DNA of 64,000 bases from Herbidospora yilanensis (GTDB lineage: Bacteria > Actinomycetota > Actinomycetes > Streptosporangiales > Streptosporangiaceae): positions 19,477-83,476 of the forward strand of contig NZ_BBXE01000043.1 of the NCBI RefSeq assembly GCF_001570565.1. The letters run 5' to 3'. Both the position numbers and the translations under genes were made by a program. Below, one piece after another: positions 49,105-58,047 of the stretch (position 1 is its first letter; every line of letters starts with the position of its first letter). The notes under the pieces are model-generated. The model was not told where the DNA came from, made no database searches, and saw nothing but the letters and a program-made list of their open reading frames with translations.

Positions 49105-50663
49105 ACGACGTCATTTTCCGCCTGAAGGACGCGACGACCGCCGTCGGCGACACGATCTCCGAAGCGCCTCCGCTACGTCTGGAAGAGGCCAGGAAGGGCT
49201 TCCTGGTGCCCCTGGCGGCGGCGCTGGCGGTGGGGCTGGCGATCGTGGGCAGCGTGGTCATGACGCGGGGCGGGCTGAACCAGACGGTGGCGAGCACGGC
49301 GGCCCCCCGGTTCATCGTGGAGGCCAGGGAGCAGTCGGAGCTGATCGTCCGGGGAGCGGCCGACGGAGCCGAGCTCGACCGGGTCGAGGCGACGACGGGA
49401 TGGCTCTACCAGCGTGTCCAGGCCGCCCTGGACAACCGGACCTTCTACGCCCTGATGAACGGGCCGGGCTTCTGCTCCAGCAGGATCGTGCGATTCACCG
49501 TGGACGACGCCGGGCGGGCCGGGACGCCCGCCGAGGTGCCGGTCCGGCCAGGGGCGCAGACTCGGATCAGCTCCTTCACGGTGAGCGGGGACGGGACGAA
49601 GGTGGTCTTCGGGACGGTCCCCTGCGCGCCGGACGCCGACGGCCGCGGCCACCTCGTGGTCGCCGACGCGCGGTCGGGGGAGGGCCGGCGAGTCGAGGTC
49701 AGGGCGGGATCCGGGTTCGCGTCGATCTCCGCGAGCGACGACGGGTCCAAGATCGCGTACACGACCATGTCCGCGGGCCCGACGGTGGTCGTCTCGGAAC
49801 CAGCGGTGGTCGTGGCCTCACCACCGGTCTCACAACCGGCCGAGCTCTCGGCCGCGCCTCCGGGAGCGCCGACACCGAGTTCGAGTGTCGCGCCGAGGGC
49901 CGTCGGGTCCGCGCCTCCGGGCGTGCCTACACCGAGTTCGAGTGTCGCGCCGAGGGCCATCGTGTCCGTGCCTCCGGGGGTGCCGACGGCGTTCATCTCC
50001 GTGTCACCGGCCGATGTGGTCGCGCCTTCCGGTGGGGCGCGGGAGAATGCGGTGATCGTCCCGATGCCCACGCCCTCGACGGGGCCGTCCGGCGACGTGG
50101 TGGTCGTCGTCCCGTCTGCCGAGCCTTCGCCGAGTGGCGAGATCGTCGTCTATACCGCGCCCACGGCCGTGCCGCCCACCCTGGGCACCCTGGAAGGGGT
50201 CAGTTCGTGCCGCTTCTTCGCCGTTCGGGGGAACGGCCAGGTTCCGGCCGATCGACTGCGCGTGATCGACTGCGCCGACTCGCCGGAGGTCTACGTCCTC
50301 GACGCCGATCAGCCCGCTACCCCGCCGCGCCGCGTGCTGTTGTCAGGGGAGCTCGACGGGGCGAAGGTGCAGTTCTACGGCGTGCGGATGTCTCCCGACG
50401 GCACCCGGCTGATCGCCGGAGTGAGCACCGGGATGGCCCGGCTGGACGACCCCCAGGCCGCCGTCATGGCGTTCGACCCGGCCGGCGGGGAACCGGCCGA
50501 GGTGCTCTACCGGGGCCGTTCCTGGTTGCGGGTGCTCGACCTGGCCGGGGGGACTCGCGTTCTCGTTCAGAGCGAACATGAGATCGGCGAGGTCTCCGAG
50601 GGGACGTACCGGAAGGTGATGGACATTCCCGGCCGTGTCATGGACGGAGTGGTTGCCTGGTAA
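49101..50663 (+). CDS. Membrane-anchored beta-propeller-like protein coupled to the ECF sigma factor
   Basis: This 520-residue protein starts at ATG 49101 (ATGA overlap). A short cytosolic N-terminus of ~35 residues (with LKDATTAVGDTISEAPPLRL) leads to a single helix, LVPLAAALAVGLAIVGSVVM. This layout fits an anti-sigma-like membrane protein. The outer part has two beta-propeller-like halves (ISSFTVSGDGTKVVFGTV, GFASISASDDGSKIAYT; later FYGVRMSPDGTRLIAGVS) separated by a ~110-residue Pro/Ser/Val-rich linker. That linker contains a 20-residue repeat around PSSSVAPRA. No catalytic motif is seen. Confidence 0.75.
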   Translation: MNDVIFRLKDATTAVGDTISEAPPLRLEEARKGFLVPLAAALAVGLAIVGSVVMTRGGLNQTVASTAAPRFIVEAREQSELIVRGAADGAELDRVEATTGWLYQRVQAALDNRTFYALMNGPGFCSSRIVRFTVDDAGRAGTPAEVPVRPGAQTRISSFTVSGDGTKVVFGTVPCAPDADGRGHLVVADARSGEGRRVEVRAGSGFASISASDDGSKIAYTTMSAGPTVVVSEPAVVVASPPVSQPAELSAAPPGAPTPSSSVAPRAVGSAPPGVPTPSSSVAPRAIVSVPPGVPTAFISVSPADVVAPSGGARENAVIVPMPTPSTGPSGDVVVVVPSAEPSPSGEIVVYTAPTAVPPTLGTLEGVSSCRFFAVRGNGQVPADRLRVIDCADSPEVYVLDADQPATPPRRVLLSGELDGAKVQFYGVRMSPDGTRLIAGVSTGMARLDDPQAAVMAFDPAGGEPAEVLYRGRSWLRVLDLAGGTRVLVQSEHEIGEVSEGTYRKVMDIPGRVMDGVVAW

Positions 50664-50716
50664 AGAGGGCGCGTAGGGTGGCGTGAGGCGCAACCACACG
50701 AGGAGGCCGGGCTCCC

Positions 50717-51544
50717 TTGGGCATGATGATGGCCGTGAGCTTCACCCGATACGGGCGGTTGTACTACCTCGATCCGGGTGGCCACTCTCCGAAGGTGGGC
50801 GATCGTGTCCTCGTGCCGACCGACGCCGGTTTCGAGGTCGCCGAGACGATCTGGGCTCCCCAGTGGGTCTCCGAAGACGTCGACGGCCTGCCCGTCTGCG
50901 GCGGCATCGCCGGTGAGGAACACCTGACCCGCGACGAGACCAACAAGCGCCGCCGCGCCGAGGCCCGGAGCGTGTCCAAGCGCCTGATCAAGCGTCACGA
51001 CCTGCCGATGAAGGTGGTCGGCGTCGACTACCTCGACGCCGACAACGTCTACACGGTCTACTTCTCGGCCCCCCACCGGGTCGACTTCCGCGCGCTGGTC
51101 CGCGACCTCGCCCGCAACCTGCGGGCCCGTGTCGAGCTCCGCCAGATCGGCCCCCGCGACGAGGCCCGGCTGCAGGGCGGGATCGGCCCGTGCGGGCGCG
51201 ATCTGTGCTGCGCCACGTTCCTGAAAGACTTCGAACCCGTCTCCGTACGCATGGCGAAAGACCAGGACCTCCCGGTCAACCCGCTGCGGATCGCGGGGGC
51301 GTGCGGCCGCCTGATGTGCTGCCTGAAGTTCGAGCACCCGCTCTACCAGGAGTTCCGCGCCGGAGCGCCCAGGGTCGGCCTGACCGTCGACACCCCCGAG
51401 GGCGCCGGGGTCGTCGTCGGCCACAACGTGCCGTCCGACTCGGTGATCGTGCGGCTCAACGACGGCGGCCGGCGGTGCGCGTGCTCCAAGGCGAGTGTGT
51501 GCGGGCCGCGGAAGGCGTACGAAGAAACCTACGAATCGTCGTGA
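50717..51544 (+). CDS. ricT: RicT/PSP1-type protein (stage 0 sporulation YaaT family)
   Basis: The start taken is TTG 50717, ten bases after AGGAGG at 50701-50706; ATG 50723 would put that site too far away. The product has 275 residues with the PSP1 domain: AVSFTRYGRLYYLDPGGHSP, KVGDRVLVPTDAGFEVAE, VDYLDADNVYTVYFSAPHRV and the cysteine-rich core GPCGRDLCCATFL then GACGRLMCCLKFEH. In Bacillus the homolog binds [4Fe-4S] clusters with RicA/RicF and promotes RNA processing; partners are not obvious in actinomycetes. The stop overlaps the next gene (GTGA). Confidence 0.9.
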   Translation: MGMMMAVSFTRYGRLYYLDPGGHSPKVGDRVLVPTDAGFEVAETIWAPQWVSEDVDGLPVCGGIAGEEHLTRDETNKRRRAEARSVSKRLIKRHDLPMKVVGVDYLDADNVYTVYFSAPHRVDFRALVRDLARNLRARVELRQIGPRDEARLQGGIGPCGRDLCCATFLKDFEPVSVRMAKDQDLPVNPLRIAGACGRLMCCLKFEHPLYQEFRAGAPRVGLTVDTPEGAGVVVGHNVPSDSVIVRLNDGGRRCACSKASVCGPRKAYEETYESS

Positions 51545-52980
51545 GGCGGCTGCTGCTGGCGTTGGCGCTGCTGGCGACCGCGTGTTCGGCGCCGGAGGCG
51601 TCGCAGCCGCTCCGCGACCAGGCGTTGTCGTGGACGCCCTGCCATGAGGGCCTGGAGTGCGCGACTCTGGCCGTACCGCTCGATTATGACCGTCCCGACG
51701 GCGAGAAGATCGAGATCGCCGTCGCGAAGCTGCCCGCCACCGGCGACCCCATCGGTTCGCTGCTGATCAACCCGGGCGGCCCGGGAGGGTCGGGCATCGA
51801 TTACGTACGCGACTCGCCGGTCTCCCAGAAGCTCCGCCAGCGGTTCGACCTGGTCGGCTTCGACCCCCGGGGCGTGGGCGAGTCCACACCCCTGCGGTGC
51901 CTGTCGGAGGCCGACGTGGAGTCCTACCTGTCGCTCGACATGACCCCCGACACACCCGAGGAGGAGGCGGCCATGGTGGCCGGGGCGAAGAAGTTCGCCG
52001 CCGGATGCCAGAAGAACGCCGGCCCACTCCTGGCCCACGTGGGAACGGCCGACGCGGCCCGCGACATGGACAGCCTGCGCGAGGCTCTGGGCGACGAGAA
52101 GCTGACCTACCTCGGGAAGTCCTACGGGACCTACCTCGGCGCGGTCTACGCGCAACTGTTCCCCGACCGGGTGCGCGCGCTGGTCCTCGACGGGGCGGTC
52201 GACCCCCGGATCTCGGCGCTCGAACTGAACGAGGTGCAGGCCAAGGGGTTCGAGGTGGCGATGCGGGCCTTTGTGGAAGACTGCTTCACCGTCGACGACT
52301 GCCCGTTCTCGTCCCGAACGGTCGACGGAGCGCTCGACGAGATCTCCCGGCTGCTCCAGCGGGCCGACCTGTTGCCGCTGCGGAACCAGAGCGACTCCCG
52401 CGTGATCAACGACACGTGGGCCGCCTTCGGCGTGATCACCCCGCTCTACGACCGCGGATCGTGGGAGGTGCTGCGGGGGGCGCTCCGCGAGGCCTTCGCC
52501 GGGGACGGCACCCAACTGCTGCGCATGGCCGACGTGCTGCTGGGGCGGCGGATCGACGGGTCGTGGACGAACCAGACGGAGGCCAACAAGGCGGTCAACT
52601 GCGTTGATCACGCCTATCCGGGTGAGGTGGCCGACTACGAGTCGGCTGCTCGGGACGCGGCGGAGGTGGCGCCACGGTTCGGGAAGTTCGTGATGTGGGA
52701 CAGTCTGGCCTGCGCCTACTGGCCTGCCCGTGCTGACGAGGCCGATCTGAAGATCAACGGGGCCGGGGCGGCGCCGATCCTGGTCGTGGGGACCACGCGG
52801 GATCCGGCTACACCCTATGAATGGGCCGAGGCGTTGGCCTCCGAGCTGGAGTCGGGGGTCTTGTTGTCATTTGACGGGGATGGGCACACGGCTTATCAGA
52901 CGGGGTCGTCGTGCGTGGACGGGGCTGTGGACGGGTACCTGGTGGATCTTGTGGTGCCCAAGGAGGGCACTCGGTGTTGA
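51541..52980 (+). CDS. Secreted alpha/beta hydrolase (tripeptidyl aminopeptidase type), lipoprotein
   Basis: This 479-residue protein starts at GTG 51541 in a GTGA overlap with ricT. The lipobox is LATACS, Cys at about residue 15. The catalytic Ser is in YLGKSYGTYLGAVYAQ, the Asp in GTTRDPATPYEWAE and the His in DGDGHTAYQTGSSCVDGAV. NPGGPGGSG forms the oxyanion loop, and the C-terminal domain is of the TAP-like type (PF08386). Such enzymes release N-terminal tripeptides or hydrolyse peptides/esters outside the cell. The Cys-rich spacing suggests disulfides. Confidence 0.92.
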   Translation: MRRLLLALALLATACSAPEASQPLRDQALSWTPCHEGLECATLAVPLDYDRPDGEKIEIAVAKLPATGDPIGSLLINPGGPGGSGIDYVRDSPVSQKLRQRFDLVGFDPRGVGESTPLRCLSEADVESYLSLDMTPDTPEEEAAMVAGAKKFAAGCQKNAGPLLAHVGTADAARDMDSLREALGDEKLTYLGKSYGTYLGAVYAQLFPDRVRALVLDGAVDPRISALELNEVQAKGFEVAMRAFVEDCFTVDDCPFSSRTVDGALDEISRLLQRADLLPLRNQSDSRVINDTWAAFGVITPLYDRGSWEVLRGALREAFAGDGTQLLRMADVLLGRRIDGSWTNQTEANKAVNCVDHAYPGEVADYESAARDAAEVAPRFGKFVMWDSLACAYWPARADEADLKINGAGAAPILVVGTTRDPATPYEWAEALASELESGVLLSFDGDGHTAYQTGSSCVDGAVDGYLVDLVVPKEGTRC

Positions 52981-53037
52981 TCGTGGGCGCGGAGTGGGGG
53001 GCGGAGGCTGTACAGTAGGACTGCTGATTGCCAGCAT

Positions 53038-53111
53038 GCCGCCTTAGCTCAGTCGGCCAGAGCGACGCACTCGTAATGCGTAGGTCTGGGGTTCGATTCC
53101 CCAAGGCGGCT
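53038..53111 (+). tRNA. tRNA-Thr (anticodon CGT)
   Basis: Acceptor GCCGCCT pairs with AGGCGGC. The D arm is TAGCTCAGTCGGCCAGAGC, the anticodon arm ACGCA-CTCGTAA-TGCGT with anticodon CGT, and the T arm GGGGTTCGATTCCCC. The CCA end is not encoded. It ends 12 bases before a hairpin terminator. Confidence 0.96.
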
Positions 53112-53122
53112 CCGTTGTGACC

Positions 53123-53151
53123 AGGGCGTTCTTCCTCGCGAAGGACGCCCT
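53123..53151 (+). terminator. tRNA-Thr terminator hairpin
   Basis: AGGGCGTTCTTC and GAAGGACGCCCT pair over twelve positions with one G-T wobble around a CTCGC loop, then TCGTCGTGT follows. The strong stem 12 bases after the tRNA fits a stable-RNA terminator. Confidence 0.8.
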
Positions 53152-53522
53152 TCGTCGTGTCCGGTTGCAGTTGCCGGAAGCCGAAAGACTGCGCCGTCTC
53201 CAAGCCGCTGTGATCTGGTCAGCGCCTGTGATCCTTTCGAAGGACGATCACTTCACGCCTCTAACAAAGGGAGATGCGCTTTTCGATGGCGTCTGCGGCC
53301 CCTCCGGAGGAGTGAGGTCAATGCCCGTTCCCCCGTTCCTCGACAGAAAGGAACGGTATGACCCGTCTTCGACGGTCTATCACCGCTCTCGACAGCCGGC
53401 CGACACCAGTTCGAGCGGCTCCGGCGCCGAAATTCGTGCCGCTCGGATGGCGGCCGGAGCCGCCTCCCGAGCTGCCGCACAGATGCGTGTTTCGCGCGCC
53501 TTCAGCCATCGCGCGGTCCTGG
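53152..53522. other. Gap without a supported gene
   Basis: About 370 bases between the tRNA terminator and the 3' end of the CotH gene. One plus-strand frame opens at ATG 53358 behind AAAGGAACGGT, but beyond the gap it runs antisense to cotH with shadow-like composition. No homology to known proteins is visible, and I call no gene here. Confidence 0.5.
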
Positions 53523-55121
53523 TCACTGCTTGGCGAAGGCCTCACCCAGGGACTTCGTGCGGGTGGTGAGGGTCTCGCGCAGGGAGGCGAGTTCCTTCTG
53601 AGCCTCGGTCGCGTCGGCGCCCTCGTTGGCCTGGTACGACGCGACCGCCCGGTCGAGGAGGGTGGCCGCCTTTCCGCTGGAGAGGAGGTCCTGGTAGAGC
53701 TTCTGGTACTGCTCCTCGTAGATCTTCTTGAACGCGGGCGTTTTGAGGAAGCGGTCCTTCAGCGTGTGTCCCATGCGCATTCCGCCACCGCCTGGCCGCC
53801 GCCGGGCCTGATCCGCAGGGGCTCCTTGCCCGTCGGGCTGCCCCGCCTGGTCGGGTGCTTGGTTTTGCCCACCAGATGGGACGGCCCGGCCTGCGGCCGC
53901 ATCCTGTTCACCGGTCTGGTCCGCGGTTCGCTGGTTGCCTTGGCGCATGCGGCCGAAGCCGCCCATGCTCATCGCATCGTTGGGGCCGGCGGTCGCGTCG
54001 CCGCTGAAGGCGAGGTTCAGGTCCCAGGTGATGACCTTGAACTTCTTCGTCGTCAGGTCGTACCACAAGTAGTAGTTGCGGCCTGGGCCGGACATGTCGT
54101 CGAAGTTCAGGAGCATGTTCTGCAGGGCCAGGTAGCGGGCGAAGGACTCCACGTCGAGCTTCGCGGCCAGGCCTTCGGCGAACTCCTCGTCGGAGGATTG
54201 CTCGACCCATCTGACCAGGTCGATCACGGGCTGGAGGTCCTGCTCGCCCTTGGCGTTGATCTGCTTGAAGTCTGCGGTGTACGAGGTCTGGTCCTCACCT
54301 TTGTAGGTGAAACTCGACGTCGCCAGCGACTTGTAGAGCACGCCGTCGCCCAGTTCCTCCGCGTAGCCCTCATCGAGGTACTCGACCAGCAATCGAGGGC
54401 CCGAGGAGCGGCCGTTCACGGAGAAGGCGCTGTAGGCGTAGCCCTGTGACGGTTCACCCGACGCGTCGACCATCGAGATCGCCAGCGACTCCTTGAGCAG
54501 GGTCGACGAACCCATCGAGGTCGGGCGTACGGCGATCTGGCTGTGGCCCTGGTAGCGGCGGCCCTCGACGAACTCGTCGAAGCTGATCAGCCAGGGCAGG
54601 TTCTCCGGCTCCTCCGCCTTGAGGGACATCCCACCCGTTCCAGCGAACCCGCCACCCGGCACCTCGCCACCGGCCGGCCGCTCGAAGCCCTCGGGCGGCT
54701 GGAATCCACCTTCCGGACCCCGGCCGCCTTGGCGGCCCTCGCCGTTCCAGGTCAGGCTGCCCAGGGTCGAGTTGCCCTTCAGACGCACGCCCACGCTGGG
54801 GATCGTCGTCCCGTCGATGACCAGGTCGGCTTCGACGTAGTTCTTCTCGCCGCTCTTGAAGTACTCGGTCAGCATGTCTTCGTAGGCCGCGTCGGTGAAG
54901 GTCAGTTTCACCTCGTGGGGCTTCGAGGGGTCGAAGAGCTCCGCCGAACCCTTCAGGTCGGTGATCACGGTCGCCCCGGAGGCGGAGGCGGTGCTGGTCA
55001 CGTACGGGCGGATGGTTCCCGTTCCGAAGACCCCGGCGCACACCGCCAGGAAGACCCCCGAGGCGGCGACCGGTTTCCAGTTCATCCGCAGGGAGACGGG
55101 GATGCGGTGTTTGAGGGCCAT
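53523..55121 (-). CDS. CotH-family protein kinase, exported
   Basis: This 532-residue protein starts at ATG 55121, sharing one base with the DUF4956 stop. A signal anchor is at about residues 18-37 (PVAASGVFLAVCAGVFGTGT). The CotH fold follows: VKLTFTDAAYEDMLTEYF, IPSVGVRLKGNSTLGS, PWLISFDEFVEGRRYQGHSQ, SSTLLKESLAISMV, NMLLNFDDMSGPGRNYYLWY and the metal site ITWDLNLAFSG. Gly/Gln/Pro-rich inserts occur near 195-225 and 400-450. CotH proteins are atypical kinases of spore coats in Bacillus; here the domain should face outside the membrane. It is in operon with DUF4956 and VTC genes. Confidence 0.88.
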   Translation of the reverse strand: MALKHRIPVSLRMNWKPVAASGVFLAVCAGVFGTGTIRPYVTSTASASGATVITDLKGSAELFDPSKPHEVKLTFTDAAYEDMLTEYFKSGEKNYVEADLVIDGTTIPSVGVRLKGNSTLGSLTWNGEGRQGGRGPEGGFQPPEGFERPAGGEVPGGGFAGTGGMSLKAEEPENLPWLISFDEFVEGRRYQGHSQIAVRPTSMGSSTLLKESLAISMVDASGEPSQGYAYSAFSVNGRSSGPRLLVEYLDEGYAEELGDGVLYKSLATSSFTYKGEDQTSYTADFKQINAKGEQDLQPVIDLVRWVEQSSDEEFAEGLAAKLDVESFARYLALQNMLLNFDDMSGPGRNYYLWYDLTTKKFKVITWDLNLAFSGDATAGPNDAMSMGGFGRMRQGNQRTADQTGEQDAAAGRAVPSGGQNQAPDQAGQPDGQGAPADQARRRPGGGGMRMGHTLKDRFLKTPAFKKIYEEQYQKLYQDLLSSGKAATLLDRAVASYQANEGADATEAQKELASLRETLTTRTKSLGEAFAKQ

Positions 55122-55798
55122 CAGAGGTCGGTCTGGTCGTAGCCGGTCAGGACGGTGACCGACTGGCCGTGGTTGCGGTCGCGCAGGGCGCTGATCAGGT
55201 CGGCGGGTTCGTGGCCCTTCTTGATCTTCACGGTGTACATCAGCTCCATGAGCGCACCGGCGCGGATCGACTCCATGCTGACCAGCTCGAACTCGTCGGT
55301 GTGCTGGATCAGGATGTCCTGGATGGCGTGCGTGTAGTCCTCGTCGGAGGGCACCTGCACCTTCACGACCTGGCGCTGCGTGTTGAGCGCGAACCAGTCG
55401 AACCGGTTCATGATCACGACGATCAGGCAGATCGCCACGGCCGCGACGATGGCCAGCACGTAGAAGCGGGTGCCGACCGCCATGCCGACGGCCATCACGA
55501 GGAAGATGAACCCGACGTCGCGCGTCTCCTTGATGGCATTGCGGAACCGCACCACCGACAGGGCTCCGACCAGGGCGAACGCGCGGGCGATGTTCGACCC
55601 GACGACCAGCATGATCAGCGAGATGAGCATGCCGAGGATGACGAGCGTCTGCACGTACGACTGGCTGTACGACACGTTGCGGTGCGTCGCCCGGTAGACC
55701 CAGCCGATCATCGCGCTCAGCACGAACGACAGGGCCATCGCGACGGCGATGTCGGTCACGCTGAACGTGCCGGACAGGTCCTGGAAAGTGAAGTCCAT
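55121..55798 (-). CDS. DUF4956 membrane protein
   Basis: This 225-residue protein has four helices in the N-terminal 145 residues (VAMALSFVLSAMIGWVY, TLVILGMLISLIMLVVGSNI, VGFIFLVMAVGMAVGTRFYV, AIVAAVAICLIVVIMNRFD) and a MgtC-like cytosolic C-terminal domain (QRQVVKVQVPSDEDYTHAIQ to VTVLTGYDQTD). The loop ARAFALVGALSVVRFRNAIK is the DUF4956 hallmark. The family's role is unknown. It lies between the VTC gene (6-base gap) and cotH (one-base overlap), so the three are probably co-translated. Confidence 0.88.
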   Translation of the reverse strand: MDFTFQDLSGTFSVTDIAVAMALSFVLSAMIGWVYRATHRNVSYSQSYVQTLVILGMLISLIMLVVGSNIARAFALVGALSVVRFRNAIKETRDVGFIFLVMAVGMAVGTRFYVLAIVAAVAICLIVVIMNRFDWFALNTQRQVVKVQVPSDEDYTHAIQDILIQHTDEFELVSMESIRAGALMELMYTVKIKKGHEPADLISALRDRNHGQSVTVLTGYDQTDL

Positions 55799-55804
55799 AG
55801 GGGA

Positions 55805-56611
55805 TCAGACCTTCAGGTAGGCCGGACGGTGCGCGTCGGCGTGGTGGTCGTCGGAGATGTGGAAGATCGAGCGCGGCACCAGCCCGTAGGCCTCCACGCT
55901 CTGGCAGTACTTGGAGACCCGGACTACCTGGAGGTTCTGCGCGGCGGCCAGGTCGGTGAACCAGTAGGGCACCCGCTCGTTGGCCTTGACCTCGACGATC
56001 GCTTTGCGGGGCGGCACGATCAGCCGGTTCTCCGCCTTGGCGGCGAGGTCGAAGTCGCGGTCGCGACCCCGGATGCGGCGGTCGAAGGTGACGCGCAGGC
56101 CCAGGTCGGCGTCGCGGCCCACGTAGGCGTGGCGGGTGTAGCCGGTCATCGCGGTGGCGCCCAGGTCGAGGCGGGACACCAGGTCGAGGACTTCCTCGAC
56201 GAAAGGCTGCGAGTCGCTCTCGACCATCTGCCGCCGGTCGCACAGGGCGAGCGCTTCCGCGTAGGGGAGCCGGACCCGACGCTTCTGGGTGACCTTGTTC
56301 ACCCGCTGTTTGATCTCGACGTACACGGGGGTCTCCGCGGTGGCCGCGAAACGGTCGCCGTAGTGGCGGATGCGCAGCTTGCGGCGGAACTTCAAGCCCT
56401 CGATCTTCTCCCAGTAGAAGCGGAGCCGCCGGGTGTCGTAGTAGGTGCTCCAAATGCTGTAGCCCTCGTCAGGGCAGTGCCGGTCGCGGTCGAGGCGCCG
56501 TTCCATCTCTTCGCGTAGCCGGTCGACCTGGTCGACGTCGATCAGGTACTTGATCTCGTAGCGGTTGAAGGCGTGCAGCCTGCTCGGCGCGCGCAATCGG
56601 TCACCGTGCAT
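55805..56611 (-). CDS. VTC-domain polyphosphate polymerase
   Basis: This 268-residue protein starts at ATG 56611 with GGAGG nearby. It has the VTC/CYTH tunnel-fold pattern: FNRYEIKYLIDVDQVDRLRE, YSIWSTYYDTRRLRFYWEK, LKFRRKLRIRHYG, VYVEIKQRVNKVTQKRRVRL and AIVEVKANERVPYWFTDL. The basic/acidic residues EIKY, RRKLRIR, EIKQR, KRR and EVK line the tunnel of eukaryotic Vtc4, which makes polyphosphate from ATP. It is the first gene of a cassette with DUF4956 and CotH. Confidence 0.88.
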   Translation of the reverse strand: MHGDRLRAPSRLHAFNRYEIKYLIDVDQVDRLREEMERRLDRDRHCPDEGYSIWSTYYDTRRLRFYWEKIEGLKFRRKLRIRHYGDRFAATAETPVYVEIKQRVNKVTQKRRVRLPYAEALALCDRRQMVESDSQPFVEEVLDLVSRLDLGATAMTGYTRHAYVGRDADLGLRVTFDRRIRGRDRDFDLAAKAENRLIVPPRKAIVEVKANERVPYWFTDLAAAQNLQVVRVSKYCQSVEAYGLVPRSIFHISDDHHADAHRPAYLKV

Positions 56612-56632
56612 GTTCCTCCATTCGGGTCAGCG

Positions 56633-56661
56633 CATATACGACCTGACGAACCTTGGAACAA
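56633..56661 (-). promoter_or_regulatory. Promoter of the VTC-DUF4956-cotH operon, with flanking GAACCT repeats
   Basis: On the minus strand TTGTTC (56661-56656) and TATATG (56638-56633) are spaced 17 bases apart, 22 bases upstream of the VTC start. On the plus strand GAACCT repeats directly at 56648-56653 and 56667-56672, the first between the promoter elements and the second just upstream of the -35. These could be sites for the neighbouring OmpR-type regulator. Confidence 0.5.
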
Positions 56662-56670
56662 TGTGTGAAC

Positions 56671-58047
56671 CTAGACCGAACCGGAGATGAACGGCAGCGT
56701 CACCCGGAACGTGGCGCCCTCGCCCGCGACGCTCTCCACCTCGATCCGGCCGTGGTGCGCCTCGACCAGCGCCGCCGCGATCGCCAAGCCCAGACCAGTC
56801 CCGCCGTGAGCCCGTGACCTGGACGGATCGGCCCGGTAGAAGCGGTCGAAGACATGCGGCAGATGCTCGGCATCGATGCCGGGGCCCTGATCTCGTACCG
56901 AGACCAGAGCGGTCTTCTCATCATGGCGCGCGACGGTGACGAAGACGCGGTCGCCGGTGTGGGTGACCGCGTTCCCGACCAGGTTCGCGATCACCTGGTG
57001 GAGCCGGTGTTCGTCCCCGTGTACGCAGACGGGATCACCCGGCAGCTCCAAGGTGATCGGCCGCCCGGGTTCCCGGGCACGGGCGGCGTGCACGACGTCG
57101 CCGGCCAGCACCCGCAGGTCGACCGTGCTGAGGTCGAGCATCGGCTCGCGGTCGAGCCGGGCCAGCAGCAGCATGTCCTCCACCAGCACGCCCATGCGCC
57201 TGGCCTCGTTCTCAATCCGGCCCAGTAGCCGCACGGCCACCGGATCCCGGGTCTGCCGCCCGTGTTCGTAGAGTTCGGCGAAGCCGCGGATCGAGGTCAG
57301 CGGGGTGCGCAGCTCGTGGGAGGCGTCCGCGACGAAGTGACGCAGCCGCTGCTCCGACTGCTCGCGGGCCTTCAGCGCGGAGGCCAGGCGTTCCAGCATC
57401 GTGTTGAGGGCGGTACCGAGTCTGCCGGGTTCGGTGCGCGGGTCGGCATCGGCCACCCGGCGGTCGAGGTCTCCCGCCGTGATGGCCTCGGCGGTGGTCT
57501 CCATCCTGGTCAGGGGACGCAGCCCCAGTCGTACCAGAACCCAGGCGAGCGCTCCGAGAAGGACCAGCACGACCACACCGGCGACGATCTCGATGATCAG
57601 CAATTCCCGCACGGTCGCCTGGTTCGACTCCAGCGACATCGCCACGGCGACCCGCCGCCCATCGGGCGACTGCTCGACGATCACCCGCCAGTCGCCCACA
57701 GTGAACGGTCGGCGGGTCGCCCCGGTGACGAGGTCGGCGGTCAGTGTCGGCCCGTCGTCAGAGGTGGCGGGCAGCTGCCGTTCGAGCTGCCCGGAGGGGG
57801 TATAGAAGGTGACCCGGAACTGGCTCGGCAGCTCCAGGCTCCCGCGCGGTGGCGGTAGCTGGACGTCCGAGGGCGGTGGGCGGCGGGCGACGCTCAGGGC
57901 GAAGTCGCTCAGCTGGCTGTCGGAGCGCGCCAGCAGCGACCGCTCCAGCACCAGCACTCCCGACACCGCGAACACCGCCAGCCCGATGGCCGAAAGGGTG
58001 AGCAATGCGGCCAGCAGCCGCAGCCGGAGCGGCCACGGGCGGGTCAT
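56671..58047 (-). CDS. Membrane sensor histidine kinase (OmpR partner)
   Basis: This 458-residue kinase has two membrane helices (LRLLAALLTLSAIGLAVFAV at ~8-28; IIEIVAGVVVLVLLGALAWV at ~150-170) around a ~120-residue outer domain. HAMP follows (TRMETTAEAITAGDLDRRV), then the H-box FVADASHELRTPLTSIRGF, N-box HQVIANLVGNAVTHT, G1 VRDQGPGIDAEHLPHVF and G2 GGTGLGLAIAAALVEAH. It overlaps the response regulator by four bases. It lies directly upstream of the VTC operon on the same strand, 59 bases away. Confidence 0.95.
   Translation of the reverse strand: MTRPWPLRLRLLAALLTLSAIGLAVFAVSGVLVLERSLLARSDSQLSDFALSVARRPPPSDVQLPPPRGSLELPSQFRVTFYTPSGQLERQLPATSDDGPTLTADLVTGATRRPFTVGDWRVIVEQSPDGRRVAVAMSLESNQATVRELLIIEIVAGVVVLVLLGALAWVLVRLGLRPLTRMETTAEAITAGDLDRRVADADPRTEPGRLGTALNTMLERLASALKAREQSEQRLRHFVADASHELRTPLTSIRGFAELYEHGRQTRDPVAVRLLGRIENEARRMGVLVEDMLLLARLDREPMLDLSTVDLRVLAGDVVHAARAREPGRPITLELPGDPVCVHGDEHRLHQVIANLVGNAVTHTGDRVFVTVARHDEKTALVSVRDQGPGIDAEHLPHVFDRFYRADPSRSRAHGGTGLGLAIAAALVEAHHGRIEVESVAGEGATFRVTLPFISGSV

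Noticed and set aside
53117..53569. A plus-strand frame after tRNA-Thr
   Set aside because: It begins inside the terminator hairpin and runs into the antisense of cotH; no motif or ribosome site supports it.
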